The notes below the pieces were generated by a model that made no database searches, was not told where the DNA came from, and saw only the letters and a program-made list of their open reading frames with translations. From NCBI RefSeq assembly GCF_025148785.1, contig NZ_CP102271.1:1-64000 (forward strand): DNA of 64,000 nt, read 5' to 3'. Shown here one piece after another: positions 19,265-26,306 of the stretch. Each line of letters begins with the position of its first letter. Positions within the stretch are counted from its first letter, which is position 1. A program made the position numbers and the translations under genes. Source of the DNA: Catenibacterium mitsuokai (GTDB lineage: Bacteria; Bacillota_I; Bacilli_A; Erysipelotrichales; Coprobacillaceae).

Positions 19265-19979
19265 TCATCTCCTTGGTTATAATGATATGAAAATCATCCA
19301 GAGAAGAGATATGTTTACCTTTTCTCTGGATACTGTTTTATTGGCAAATTTTTGTGCAATCACAAAGGATATGAAGACAATCGTAGATTTTGGAACAAAT
19401 AATGCAGCCATACCATTAATCTTAACGCAACGCACTCATAAGAAGATTATTGGTGTTGAAATTCAAAAGGAAGCTGTAGAGATTGCAGAAAGAAACGTAA
19501 AATTAAATCATGTAGAAGATCAGGTAGAAATTATTCATGATGATATTAAAGAGTATGTGAAGTATGCTCCTCGTACCAAAGCAATTGTCTGCAATCCACC
19601 TTTCTTTAAATTAGGAGAGAAGTCTCATATTAATGAAAGTCCTTATATGACTATTGCACGTCATGAAATTAAAATAGATCTAGAAGGTATTATTGCATCA
19701 GCTGCAAAGATTCTAGATCAGAATGGTCGTTTCTCAATGGTCTATCGTCCAGACCGTTTTATTGAAACAATTGAATTATTTAAAAAATATAGAATAGAAC
19801 CTAAACGTATCCGTTTTGTCTATCCTAAAGAAGGAAAGGAATGCAATACATTCTTAATTGAAGGTGCATTCTTAGGCAAAACCGGACTAAAGATTGAACC
19901 ACCTTTATATACACATAATGAAGATGGAAGCTATTCCGATGAAGTTAAACAGTTAGTAGGTGAGATGAATGTTAAATAG
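19248..19979 (+). CDS. tRNA (adenine-N6)-methyltransferase, TrmN6/YabB type
   Basis: This 243-residue SAM-dependent methyltransferase has the glycine-poor SAM motif IVDFGTNNAAIPLIL, an acidic loop GVEIQKEAVEIAERN, and the N6-adenine catalytic motif AIVCNPPFF. Family members such as E. coli YfiC methylate A37 of tRNA-Val; the Bacillus counterpart YabB lies just upstream of rsmI as here. The chosen ATG at 19248 lies inside the end of ricT with AAAAGGAAAG upstream. Longer in-frame starts would run back into ricT's lysine-rich tail and are unlikely. It overlaps rsmI by 11 bases. Confidence 0.88.
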   Translation: MNEEINHLLGYNDMKIIQRRDMFTFSLDTVLLANFCAITKDMKTIVDFGTNNAAIPLILTQRTHKKIIGVEIQKEAVEIAERNVKLNHVEDQVEIIHDDIKEYVKYAPRTKAIVCNPPFFKLGEKSHINESPYMTIARHEIKIDLEGIIASAAKILDQNGRFSMVYRPDRFIETIELFKKYRIEPKRIRFVYPKEGKECNTFLIEGAFLGKTGLKIEPPLYTHNEDGSYSDEVKQLVGEMNVK

Positions 19980-20820
19980 ACAAAAAAGTTTTGAAAATGG
20001 AAAAGCGACACTTTACCTTGTACCAACACCAATTGGTAATTTAAGTGAAATGACACCAAGATGTATTGATGTGATGAAGAGTGTTAACTATATTGCGGCA
20101 GAAGATACACGTAATACAGTAAAACTATTAAATCATTTTAATATAGAAGCTAAGCTTATTTCTCATCATGAACATAATCTGCATGTTGCGATTCCTAAAC
20201 TTCTATCATTATTAGAAGAAGGAGAGTCAGTTGCATTAGTAAGTGATGCGGGGTATCCAGCTATTAGTGATCCGGGGTATGAAATGGTGCTAGCAACTAT
20301 TGATGCAGGATATAACGTCGTTCCTTTATCAGGATGTAATGCCTGTTTAGATGCTTTAGTTGTCTCTGGGATTGCGCCACAGCCATTCATGTTTTATGGT
20401 TTCTTAAGCCATTCAAATAAAAATAAGACTAAAGAATTAGAAAAATTAAAAAATATCACTTATACGATCGTATTCTATGAAGCTCCACATAGAATTAAGG
20501 CAACATTAGACTGTATGATGAAGGTATTAGGTGATAGAAAAATTGCGTTATGTAGAGAAATCACTAAGAAGCATGAAGAAATTCTAAGAGGTACTATTTC
20601 TGAAGTATTGGAAGTAGTAGATGAATTGAAGGGTGAAATGGTCATTGTGGTTGAAGGTGGTACTGAAGTAACTGAGGAAGAGACTTTTGACCAGACAATC
20701 ACAGAACATGTTGATGAGTTTGTAGAAAAAGGCATGTCTAAGAAGGATGCTATTAAAGAAGTTGCAAAGATTCGTAAATTAAATAAGAATCTTGTGTATG
20801 AAGAATATCACAAAAAGTAA
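19969..20820 (+). CDS. rsmI: 16S rRNA (cytidine1402-2'-O)-methyltransferase RsmI
   Basis: RsmI 2'-O-methylates C1402 in the 16S rRNA decoding centre. The 283-residue tetrapyrrole-methylase fold shows LYLVPTPIGNLSEMTPR near the N-terminus, AAEDTRNTVKLLNHF, SDAGYPAISDPGYEMV (SAM pocket) and FYEAPHRIKATL. The C-terminal region includes a short helical extension with MSKKDAIKEVAKIRKLNKNLVY. It starts inside the end of the upstream methyltransferase with a weak ribosome site, so it is probably coupled. Its terminator carries a parS palindrome. Confidence 0.95.
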   Translation: MLNRQKSFENGKATLYLVPTPIGNLSEMTPRCIDVMKSVNYIAAEDTRNTVKLLNHFNIEAKLISHHEHNLHVAIPKLLSLLEEGESVALVSDAGYPAISDPGYEMVLATIDAGYNVVPLSGCNACLDALVVSGIAPQPFMFYGFLSHSNKNKTKELEKLKNITYTIVFYEAPHRIKATLDCMMKVLGDRKIALCREITKKHEEILRGTISEVLEVVDELKGEMVIVVEGGTEVTEEETFDQTITEHVDEFVEKGMSKKDAIKEVAKIRKLNKNLVYEEYHKK

Positions 20821-20855
20821 AAGGGTAATGTTTCACGTGAAACATTACCCTTTTT
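20820..20855 (+). terminator. rsmI terminator whose stem contains a perfect parS
   Basis: A perfect 34-base inverted repeat (17 bp per arm, 20820-20853) starts at the last base of the rsmI stop and ends in TTTTT. The inner 16 bp (20829-20844) are TGTTTCACGTGAAACA, the parS consensus; the outer arms AAGGGTAA/TTACCCTT complete a terminator-like stem with a T-tail. The same DNA can therefore act as a ParB-loading site and, as RNA, as a terminator. Confidence 0.85.
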
Positions 20856-21121
20856 GCTTGGAAGACCTCATATTTCTAGTTAATAACTATAAATACAAGA
20901 AGAAAAAAGTAAAGTCATTCTTAAAAAATGACAATGACAGTTTAACATAAGGTAAATTTTAATTCAAATGGATATTTAAGAAAAGCATCTATGATATGAA
21001 CTAAAAATACAAATCATATTAAAGGGACAGTTATAAGTGACTGTATAAGACTAAAATTTATTTCTAAGTAATTGATAAGCAAATACAACTTTAAAAGATA
21101 AAATGATAATCATAATATAAT
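20856..21121. other. AT-rich intergenic region without a recognised gene
   Basis: These 266 bases contain stop codons in all frames and no ribosome site with a convincing reading frame. A weak ACAGT/ACTGT pairing near 21027-21042 is the only local structure noticed. The stretch may be a long untranslated region of the small minus-strand reading frame next to it, or simply spacer. Confidence 0.4.
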
Positions 21122-21214
21122 CTAGATTGAGTTTTCTTGAATAATACCAATCAAATAGTAAGAACAGAATAGAAAGAGATAAAAATATGATATAGACAAT
21201 TTTAAATTTTTCAT
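21122..21214 (-). CDS. Possible 30-residue hydrophobic peptide
   Basis: A minus-strand reading of 30 codons, MKNLKLSISYFYLFLFCSYY then LIGIIQENSI, is almost wholly one membrane-spanning segment with a basic N-terminus and a short polar tail. AGGTGG lies six bases before the ATG, a good ribosome site for this genome. No family is recognised. Possible roles include a regulatory membrane peptide or a type I toxin-like peptide, but no antisense RNA gene could be made out. It could also be chance in AT-rich sequence. Confidence 0.35.
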   Translation of the reverse strand: MKNLKLSISYFYLFLFCSYYLIGIIQENSI

Positions 21215-21280
21215 AAGAGTCCACCTCAATGAATTAGAGTATATTTGTTTATTATATGTATTAAGAAAATGTAAAAGTAA

Positions 21281-21309
21281 AATTAAAAAACTGTGTTTAC
21301 ACACAGTTT
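21281..21309 (-). terminator. Terminator of the acetyltransferase gene
   Basis: AAACTGTGT and ACACAGTTT form a perfect 9-bp stem with a four-base loop; on the minus strand it is followed by a T-rich run. The stem overlaps the stop codon region. Confidence 0.75.
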
Positions 21310-21815
21310 CAAATCAATCTTTCGTAAGCTTCTCTTTCTTCACCATTTTTCAAACGAATAATACCACAATATTTAAATCCATTCTTTAATACAAATTCTT
21401 TCATTGGTTTATTATTCTTTTCAATATCTAAACGAATAGAAGGGGTACCACTTTGCTTACATATGTTGACTGCATAATCCAATAATTCTTTTGCATAGCC
21501 ATTTCCTTTATGATTATTATCAATCGCAAAACGATGAATTATACCATATTGTCTCGTATCAGTAAGCCAATGACCATTGTAGATTCTTACATAGCTAGGT
21601 TCTATTCCTATAATAAAATGCATAGTGCCATATATATGGGAGTGTTCAGAAAGAACGTAACTGTTACCTGACAAAATGTCGTCTAGAATTGTATTTATAT
21701 CAGGATATCCTTTTTGCCATTGTTTAATATCATTATCTTTGAAATATTCTTTTGCCTGATTAATAAGATCCATCACACGACTTAGATCTTTAATTTCTGA
21801 TGCGCGTACATGCAT
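21309..21815 (-). CDS. GNAT-family N-acetyltransferase
   Basis: A 168-residue acetyltransferase. The acetyl-CoA-binding motif is present as RFAIDNNHKGNGYAKELLDYA (about 100-120), preceded by the strand with HFIIGIEPSYVRIY and followed by IRLDIEKNNKPMKEFVLKNGFKYCGII. This is the RimI-like layout acting on an amine of unknown identity. Longer in-frame starts exist, but GAGGTGATT lies just before the ATG at 21815. It faces away from the mreB unit and stands alone between terminators. Substrate cannot be inferred. Confidence 0.82.
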   Translation of the reverse strand: MHVRASEIKDLSRVMDLINQAKEYFKDNDIKQWQKGYPDINTILDDILSGNSYVLSEHSHIYGTMHFIIGIEPSYVRIYNGHWLTDTRQYGIIHRFAIDNNHKGNGYAKELLDYAVNICKQSGTPSIRLDIEKNNKPMKEFVLKNGFKYCGIIRLKNGEEREAYERLI

Positions 21816-21915
21816 ACCAATCACCTCATTTAAAATTGTACAAGAAATTATTTGAAATATCAAATAGTTGTATTTTAATTGTTGAAATGGTTAAATGGTA
21901 TCAAAGGAGGATGTT

Positions 21916-22119
21916 ATGTTATATCGTACTGTTAATGTTTTAATCTATATAATTTCAGTCTTATTAGCTATGTATGGCTTGCAGGCTTTTGATTTTGAAC
22001 GCTTCTTAAGAAAGGGTAGAATCGGTCAGTTTTATGTCATCTATATTGTTGCGAGCGTAGCGCTCGGATACTTATTTGCACAATTTATACTTAATTTTGG
22101 GACATTAAGTTTTTATTGA
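21916..22119 (+). CDS. DUF1146 small membrane protein (YwzB-like)
   Basis: This protein of about 67 residues has two transmembrane segments, NVLIYIISVLLAMYGLQAF and IYIVASVALGYLFAQF, separated by a basic loop with DFERFLRKGR. That is the DUF1146 pattern, including the conserved FDFERF element. The function is unknown; in Firmicutes it often lies near cell-wall or ATP synthase genes, and here it precedes an mreB-type gene. AAAGGAGG before the ATG at 21916 rules out the upstream ATG at 21895, which lies ahead of that ribosome site. Confidence 0.78.
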   Translation: MLYRTVNVLIYIISVLLAMYGLQAFDFERFLRKGRIGQFYVIYIVASVALGYLFAQFILNFGTLSFY

Positions 22120-22204
22120 TTTAAAGCCAATATTTTTTAATTAATTGACTTGAATAATATGAATAAAATGATAAAATAGAAATGCTTACAAGGAGGAAAA
22201 AGGT

Positions 22205-23194
22205 ATGAGCTTATCAAAAGAAATTGGTATTGACCTTGGTACTGCAAATATCCTTATCTATGCTAAAGGAGAAGGAATTGTAGTAAATGAACCGAGTGTT
22301 GTTACTATTAATGTAGAAACAAATAGACCTGTTGCTGTTGGTGAAGAAGCAAGAGAAATGCTTGGAAAGACTCCTGGAAAATTAAAAGCAATCCGTCCTT
22401 TAAAAGATGGTGTTATTGCTGATTTCCAGACTACTGAAATCTTACTAACACACTTTATCAATAAACTTAACTTAAAAGGAATTTTTGCTAGACCAACAAT
22501 CTTAATTTGTTGTCCATCTAACATCACTTCAATCGAAAAGAGTGCCATCCAGGATGTTGCTTTAAGATGTGGTGCTAAGAAGGTATATATCGAAGAAGAA
22601 CCAAAAGTAGCTGCTATTGGTGCTGGTCTTGATATTTCTAAACCATCTGGAAATATGGTTATTGATATCGGTGGTGGAACTACAGATGTTGCTGTACTTT
22701 CATTAGGTGATATCGTTACATCTCAGTCATTAAAGATTGCTGGTGACAAGATGGATCAGGAAATCATTAAGTACGTTAAAGATAAATATAAGTTATTAAT
22801 TGGTGATGCTACAGCTGAAGAAGTTAAGAAACAAATCGGCTGTGCATTTGAACCTGATGAAGAAACAGTTATGGATGTTCGTGGTAGAGACTTAGTTACT
22901 GGTCTTCCAAAGACTATCCAGATGAATGAATCTGAAACAGTTTCTGCTTTAGGTGAAGTTTGTGAAACAATCTTAATTGCTGCTAAGCAGGTTCTTGAAC
23001 AGACACCACCTGAATTATCTGCAGATATCGTAAACAAGGGTATCTTCTTAACAGGTGGAGGAGCTTTATTAAAGAATTTAGACAAGTTCCTTGAACAGGG
23101 ATTAAAGGTTCCTGTATTCGTAGCTGATACACCACTTGATTGTGTTGCTGAAGGCTGCGGTGTCATGTTAGAAAACACTACATACTTACAGTAA
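22205..23194 (+). CDS. mbl: MreB/Mbl-family actin-like cell-shape protein
   Basis: MreB-type proteins form membrane-bound filaments that guide the elongasome. The 329 residues show the actin-fold motifs: phosphate 1 GIDLGTANILIY, phosphate 2 MVIDIGGGTTDVAV near 160, and the adenosine loop FLTGGGALLKNLDKF near 285. The N-terminus MSLSKEIGIDLGT fits Mbl/MreB proteins lacking a long amphipathic extension. AAGGAGG precedes the ATG. Whether it is MreB, Mbl or MreBH cannot be settled without a tree; no mreC or mreD is adjacent, which favours Mbl. Confidence 0.88.
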   Translation: MSLSKEIGIDLGTANILIYAKGEGIVVNEPSVVTINVETNRPVAVGEEAREMLGKTPGKLKAIRPLKDGVIADFQTTEILLTHFINKLNLKGIFARPTILICCPSNITSIEKSAIQDVALRCGAKKVYIEEEPKVAAIGAGLDISKPSGNMVIDIGGGTTDVAVLSLGDIVTSQSLKIAGDKMDQEIIKYVKDKYKLLIGDATAEEVKKQIGCAFEPDEETVMDVRGRDLVTGLPKTIQMNESETVSALGEVCETILIAAKQVLEQTPPELSADIVNKGIFLTGGGALLKNLDKFLEQGLKVPVFVADTPLDCVAEGCGVMLENTTYLQ

Positions 23195-23223
23195 GAGATA
23201 GCGTTCGCGCTATCTCTTTTTTT
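23194..23223 (+). terminator. Terminator after mbl
   Basis: AGAGATAGCG-TTCG-CGCTATCTCT is a perfect 10-bp stem with a TTCG loop and a T-run, starting on the last base of the stop codon. Confidence 0.87.
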
Positions 23224-23233
23224 GGAGGAAATA

Positions 23234-24007
23234 ATGAAAGCGATATTTTTTGATATTGATGGTACAATTTACCATCCAGAGATTGGTATTAGTCAGAATA
23301 CAATTGATGAAATTCATAGAGTACAGAAATTAGGCCATAAATGCTTTATCGCAAGTGGTAGACCAACTGGATTTATTTCTAAAGAAGTGAAATCCATTGG
23401 TTTTGATGGCTACGTATTAGCGAATGGAGCACATATTATGACTGAAGGAAAAACAATTGATTCTTTGACTTTACCTTATGAAGAAACAAAGAAACTTATT
23501 GAATATGTAGAATCGCAGGGATATGAATATATACTTCTTACAACTGATCGCTGTTATTTGAAAAAGGAATCACCACATATGTATGAATTCTATGCCTGGT
23601 GTAATATTGATATGGATTCTTTATGCAATGATTATGATTTAGATGAAGTACTAAAGAAAACAATTAAATTAGAAATCAGATATAATAAAAAAGAAGACAG
23701 TGTAGGACTTATTGAAAGACTAGGGGCTTTCTTCTATGAAAAACATGATGATAGCTTAAACATTGAAGTATCTAATATAGATACTTCTAAAGGTCATGGT
23801 ATTGAAACAATGCTTCACTATTATGGATTAGATGTTGATGACAGCTATTGTTTTGGTGATGGAGCCAATGATTTAGAAATGTTTAAAACAGTGGGGCATC
23901 CAATCGCTATGAAGAATGCAATCCCTATGATTTATCATCATGCATCAATCATCTGTGAAGATGTATTGCATGATGGTGTGGCAAAAGAATTAAAGAGACT
24001 CTTTTAA
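23234..24007 (+). CDS. Cof-type HAD-superfamily phosphatase
   Basis: This 257-residue HAD IIB enzyme has motif I FFDIDGTIY (both aspartates present), motif II IASGRPTGF, a C2-type cap, a lysine in the SNIDTSKGHGIE region as motif III, and motif IV FGDGANDLEMF. Relatives hydrolyse sugar phosphates, flavin mononucleotide or pyridoxal phosphate with broad specificity. It lies between terminators, so it is a single-gene unit; the ribosome site GGAGG is right after the mbl terminator. The exact substrate is not deducible. Confidence 0.85.
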   Translation: MKAIFFDIDGTIYHPEIGISQNTIDEIHRVQKLGHKCFIASGRPTGFISKEVKSIGFDGYVLANGAHIMTEGKTIDSLTLPYEETKKLIEYVESQGYEYILLTTDRCYLKKESPHMYEFYAWCNIDMDSLCNDYDLDEVLKKTIKLEIRYNKKEDSVGLIERLGAFFYEKHDDSLNIEVSNIDTSKGHGIETMLHYYGLDVDDSYCFGDGANDLEMFKTVGHPIAMKNAIPMIYHHASIICEDVLHDGVAKELKRLF

Positions 24008-24034
24008 CTTCTGTATAAAAACAGAAGTTTTTTT
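24006..24034 (+). terminator. Terminator after the Cof-type phosphatase
   Basis: AACTTCTGT-ATAAAA-ACAGAAGTT forms a 9-bp perfect stem overlapping the stop codon, followed by a T-run. Confidence 0.85.
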
Positions 24035-24045
24035 ACACAGATATC

Positions 24046-24075
24046 TTGTTTATAAATAACATAATAGATTATACT
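24046..24075 (+). promoter_or_regulatory. Promoter candidate for the 83-residue membrane protein
   Basis: TTGTTT (24046-24051), an 18-bp spacer and TATACT (24070-24075) lie about 90 bases before the next gene. Confidence 0.45.
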
Positions 24076-24164
24076 ATTATTAGTAAATAGTTTTACGATT
24101 TTGTTCTTAACGTTAGCTATAAGAAAATGTTAGTTATTATTAAAGAATAGGAGAAGTATAGACT

Positions 24165-24416
24165 ATGCAAGGATACTTGTTAGGCATTTTTTTTATCTTA
24201 TTATTAGCAGTGATTGATTTTTACCTTCAGAAGAAGATTAATAAAAAAGGATATGTATTTCTATGTATAAATAAAGGTAGATTAAGATATCCAATACTTG
24301 TTTTATTTGTGGCTTTCTTTATTTATTTCGTCATAAAGAAACAGTATCTATTGATTCTATGTATGCTATATATGCTAAGAATAATAGATAAACTCATTTA
24401 CATAAATAAGAAATAA
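24165..24416 (+). CDS. Small membrane protein of unknown function
   Basis: An 83-residue protein with three hydrophobic segments: residues 3-21 (GYLLGIFFILLLAVIDFYL), about 43-58 (YPILVLFVAFFIYFVI) and about 61-74 (YLLILCMLYMLRII). Lysine-rich loops lie between them. AGGAG lies about ten bases before the ATG and the gene has its own promoter-like sequence and terminator, which supports it being real. It is not recognised as a member of a named family. Confidence 0.55.
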   Translation: MQGYLLGIFFILLLAVIDFYLQKKINKKGYVFLCINKGRLRYPILVLFVAFFIYFVIKKQYLLILCMLYMLRIIDKLIYINKK

Positions 24417-24424
24417 TACTTTTG

Positions 24425-24478
24425 AAACTCTAACATTCAAGATGGTAGAAATATTATCTTATTGTTAGAGTTTTTTTG
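24425..24478 (+). terminator. Terminator after the small membrane protein
   Basis: AAACTCTAACA pairs with TGTTAGAGTTT (11 bp) around a 27-base loop that itself contains AAGAT/ATCTT, followed by a T-run. Confidence 0.65.
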
Positions 24479-24540
24479 TTATACGGTTTTTGTTGAATAA
24501 AAATAATAAAAATAATATAATGATATTGGAGGTGATAAAC

Positions 24541-24927
24541 ATGAACTTTGTCTGGAATACAAACGAACTGAATGCATCTGTCGTCTCCATTTATGAAACA
24601 AATATTACATTGAATACGACAGCATGTATGCATTTTGAAAATGTGAATTATGTTCTATTAGGTATTGATTATGACAATCATTGTATCGGTATCAAACCCG
24701 TGGGAAAGCAAGCTATCAATGACGGAATCTATCCACAGGACCAGCTTCATAAGATATCAAGAGGTAAGTCCTATGGAAGAATCACAAATAAACCATTTAT
24801 TAAAGAACTTGCCGATTTGATTCCTCTCGATTTCAATGAAAAGAATGTCTTTAAGTTTAAAGGAACATATGACATTGTTCATGAAGTTCTCATTGTTGAC
24901 TACAAGGAGGGAAAACTAAATGGATAG
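24541..24927 (+). CDS. Conserved-looking hypothetical protein upstream of NfeD
   Basis: A 128-residue soluble protein, MNFVWNTNELNASVVSIYE at the N-terminus, without signal peptide or membrane segment. No family is recognised. GGAGGTGAT lies directly before the ATG, whereas an upstream in-frame ATG at 24490 has no ribosome site. The stop codon overlaps the NfeD-like gene by eight bases, so it belongs to a three-gene unit with NfeD and an SPFH protein. This context suggests a membrane-microdomain role but does not prove it. Confidence 0.6.
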   Translation: MNFVWNTNELNASVVSIYETNITLNTTACMHFENVNYVLLGIDYDNHCIGIKPVGKQAINDGIYPQDQLHKISRGKSYGRITNKPFIKELADLIPLDFNEKNVFKFKGTYDIVHEVLIVDYKEGKLNG

Positions 24928-25351
24928 TTTGGTAGTGTGGTCAGGTGTTATGGTTGCGTGTATTGTAGTAGAAATACTCACAGTATCGTTAGTGAGTGTC
25001 TGGTTTGTGATTGGTGCTTTTGCGGCATTAATTGCCTGCTTATTAAATGTATCGGTTCCAATACAGGTCGCTATATTTCTTGTGGTATCAGTTATATGCG
25101 CAATAGTAGCACGTCCTATGGCTGTAAAAAGTCTGAAGGGCAATATAATACATACGAATAATGATGCACTCATAGGAACTCATGCTCTCGTTATTAAGAG
25201 AATCGATGCAGATCATATGGGTGAAGTAAGAATTAAAAATCAGATTTGGTCAGCATCCTCACTTCATAATTTAACTTTAGAAGAAGGAGAATATGGGGAA
25301 GTTGTCGCAATTGAAGGTGCACATCTAGTTGTTAAAAAGGAGGAGAACTAA
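24920..25351 (+). CDS. NfeD-family membrane protein with OB-fold domain
   Basis: This 143-residue protein has three membrane segments within the first 75 residues and a C-terminal soluble part (LIGTHALVIKRIDADHMGEVRIKNQIWSA) typical of the NfeD OB-fold. Short NfeD proteins pair with SPFH/flotillin-like proteins and are thought to help organise membrane microdomains. AAGGAGGG precedes the start, and the gene ends one base before the SPFH gene's ATG. Its position between an unknown gene and an SPFH partner is the normal NfeD-SPFH arrangement. Confidence 0.85.
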   Translation: MDSLVVWSGVMVACIVVEILTVSLVSVWFVIGAFAALIACLLNVSVPIQVAIFLVVSVICAIVARPMAVKSLKGNIIHTNNDALIGTHALVIKRIDADHMGEVRIKNQIWSASSLHNLTLEEGEYGEVVAIEGAHLVVKKEEN

Positions 25352-25352
25352 G

Positions 25353-26258
25353 ATGTTAGGATTTATTTTAATGATTTTATTAATCGCAATTGTTGTTATT
25401 CTTATTTTCAGTACAGTAAAGATTGTTCCACAGTCATATGCTTATGTAGTAGAAAGAATCGGTGCATATGACCGTACATTAAATGTAGGTTTACATATTC
25501 TTATTCCTTTAATTGATCGTGTATCTAATCGTGTATCATTAAAGGAACAGGTTATGGACTTCGCTCCACAGCCAGTTATTACTAAAGATAACGTTACAAT
25601 GCAGATTGATACAGTTGTCTATTTCTCTATCACAGATCCTAAGTTATTTACTTATGGTGTAGTAAGACCAATTAATGCGATTGAAACATTAACTGCAACT
25701 ACATTAAGAAATATCATTGGGGAACTTGAATTAGATGATACATTAACATCAAGAGATATCATTAACTCTAAGATGAGATCTATTCTTGATGATGCCACTG
25801 ATCCATGGGGTATCAAGGTAACTAGAGTAGAAGTTAAAAACATTCTTCCACCAAAAGATATTCAGGAAGCAATGGAAAAACAGATGCGTGCAGAACGTGA
25901 AAGACGTGAATCTATCTTAGTTGCTGAAGGTAAAAAACAGGCTGCAATCTTAAATGCAGAAGGGGATAAGGAATCTCTTGTATTACGTGCAACAGCTGAA
26001 AAAGAAGCACAGATTGCGAAAGCAGAAGGTCAGGCTGAAGCATTAAGACTTGTTTATGAAGCACAAGCTAAAGCTATTCAGTATATTAATGAAGCAAATC
26101 CTGAATCTGCTTATATCCAGTTAGAAGGATTAAAAGCATTAAAGAACTTAGCTGATGGACAAGCTACAAAGATTATTGTACCTAATGACTTGGCAGGATT
26201 AGCTGGTACACTTACAACTTTATCAGAATCACTTAAGGATCCTAAAAAGCCTGAGTAA
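25353..26258 (+). CDS. SPFH/band-7 (stomatin-like, QmcA-type) membrane protein
   Basis: This 301-residue protein has one N-terminal membrane anchor (residues 1-24, FILMILLIAIVVILIF), an SPFH domain (about 25-190, with SYAYVVERIGAYDRTLNVGLH and TITDPKLFTYGV-like context), and a C-terminal alanine/glutamate-rich coiled coil (about 175-255). Stomatin-like proteins oligomerise in the membrane and modulate proteases or channels. An in-frame start at 25329 lies before the AAAGGAGGAG site; ATG 25353 is preferred. A strong terminator ends the unit. Confidence 0.88.
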   Translation: MLGFILMILLIAIVVILIFSTVKIVPQSYAYVVERIGAYDRTLNVGLHILIPLIDRVSNRVSLKEQVMDFAPQPVITKDNVTMQIDTVVYFSITDPKLFTYGVVRPINAIETLTATTLRNIIGELELDDTLTSRDIINSKMRSILDDATDPWGIKVTRVEVKNILPPKDIQEAMEKQMRAERERRESILVAEGKKQAAILNAEGDKESLVLRATAEKEAQIAKAEGQAEALRLVYEAQAKAIQYINEANPESAYIQLEGLKALKNLADGQATKIIVPNDLAGLAGTLTTLSESLKDPKKPE

Positions 26259-26264
26259 CAACAG

Positions 26265-26297
26265 TCAGAAGACAGATGCTGTCTTCTGATTTTTTTA
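26265..26297 (+). terminator. Terminator after the SPFH gene
   Basis: TCAGAAGACAG-ATG-CTGTCTTCTGA is an 11-bp perfect stem with a T-run. It lies just outside the left end of the IS1182-type element. Confidence 0.88.
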
Positions 26298-26306
26298 TAT
26301 CTAAAA

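Noticed and set aside
22145-22177. A standard promoter TTGACT...TAAAAT before mbl
   Set aside because: Candidate -10 hexamers lie at 13 or 21 bases from the -35, outside the accepted range; the best alternative hexamer is weak.
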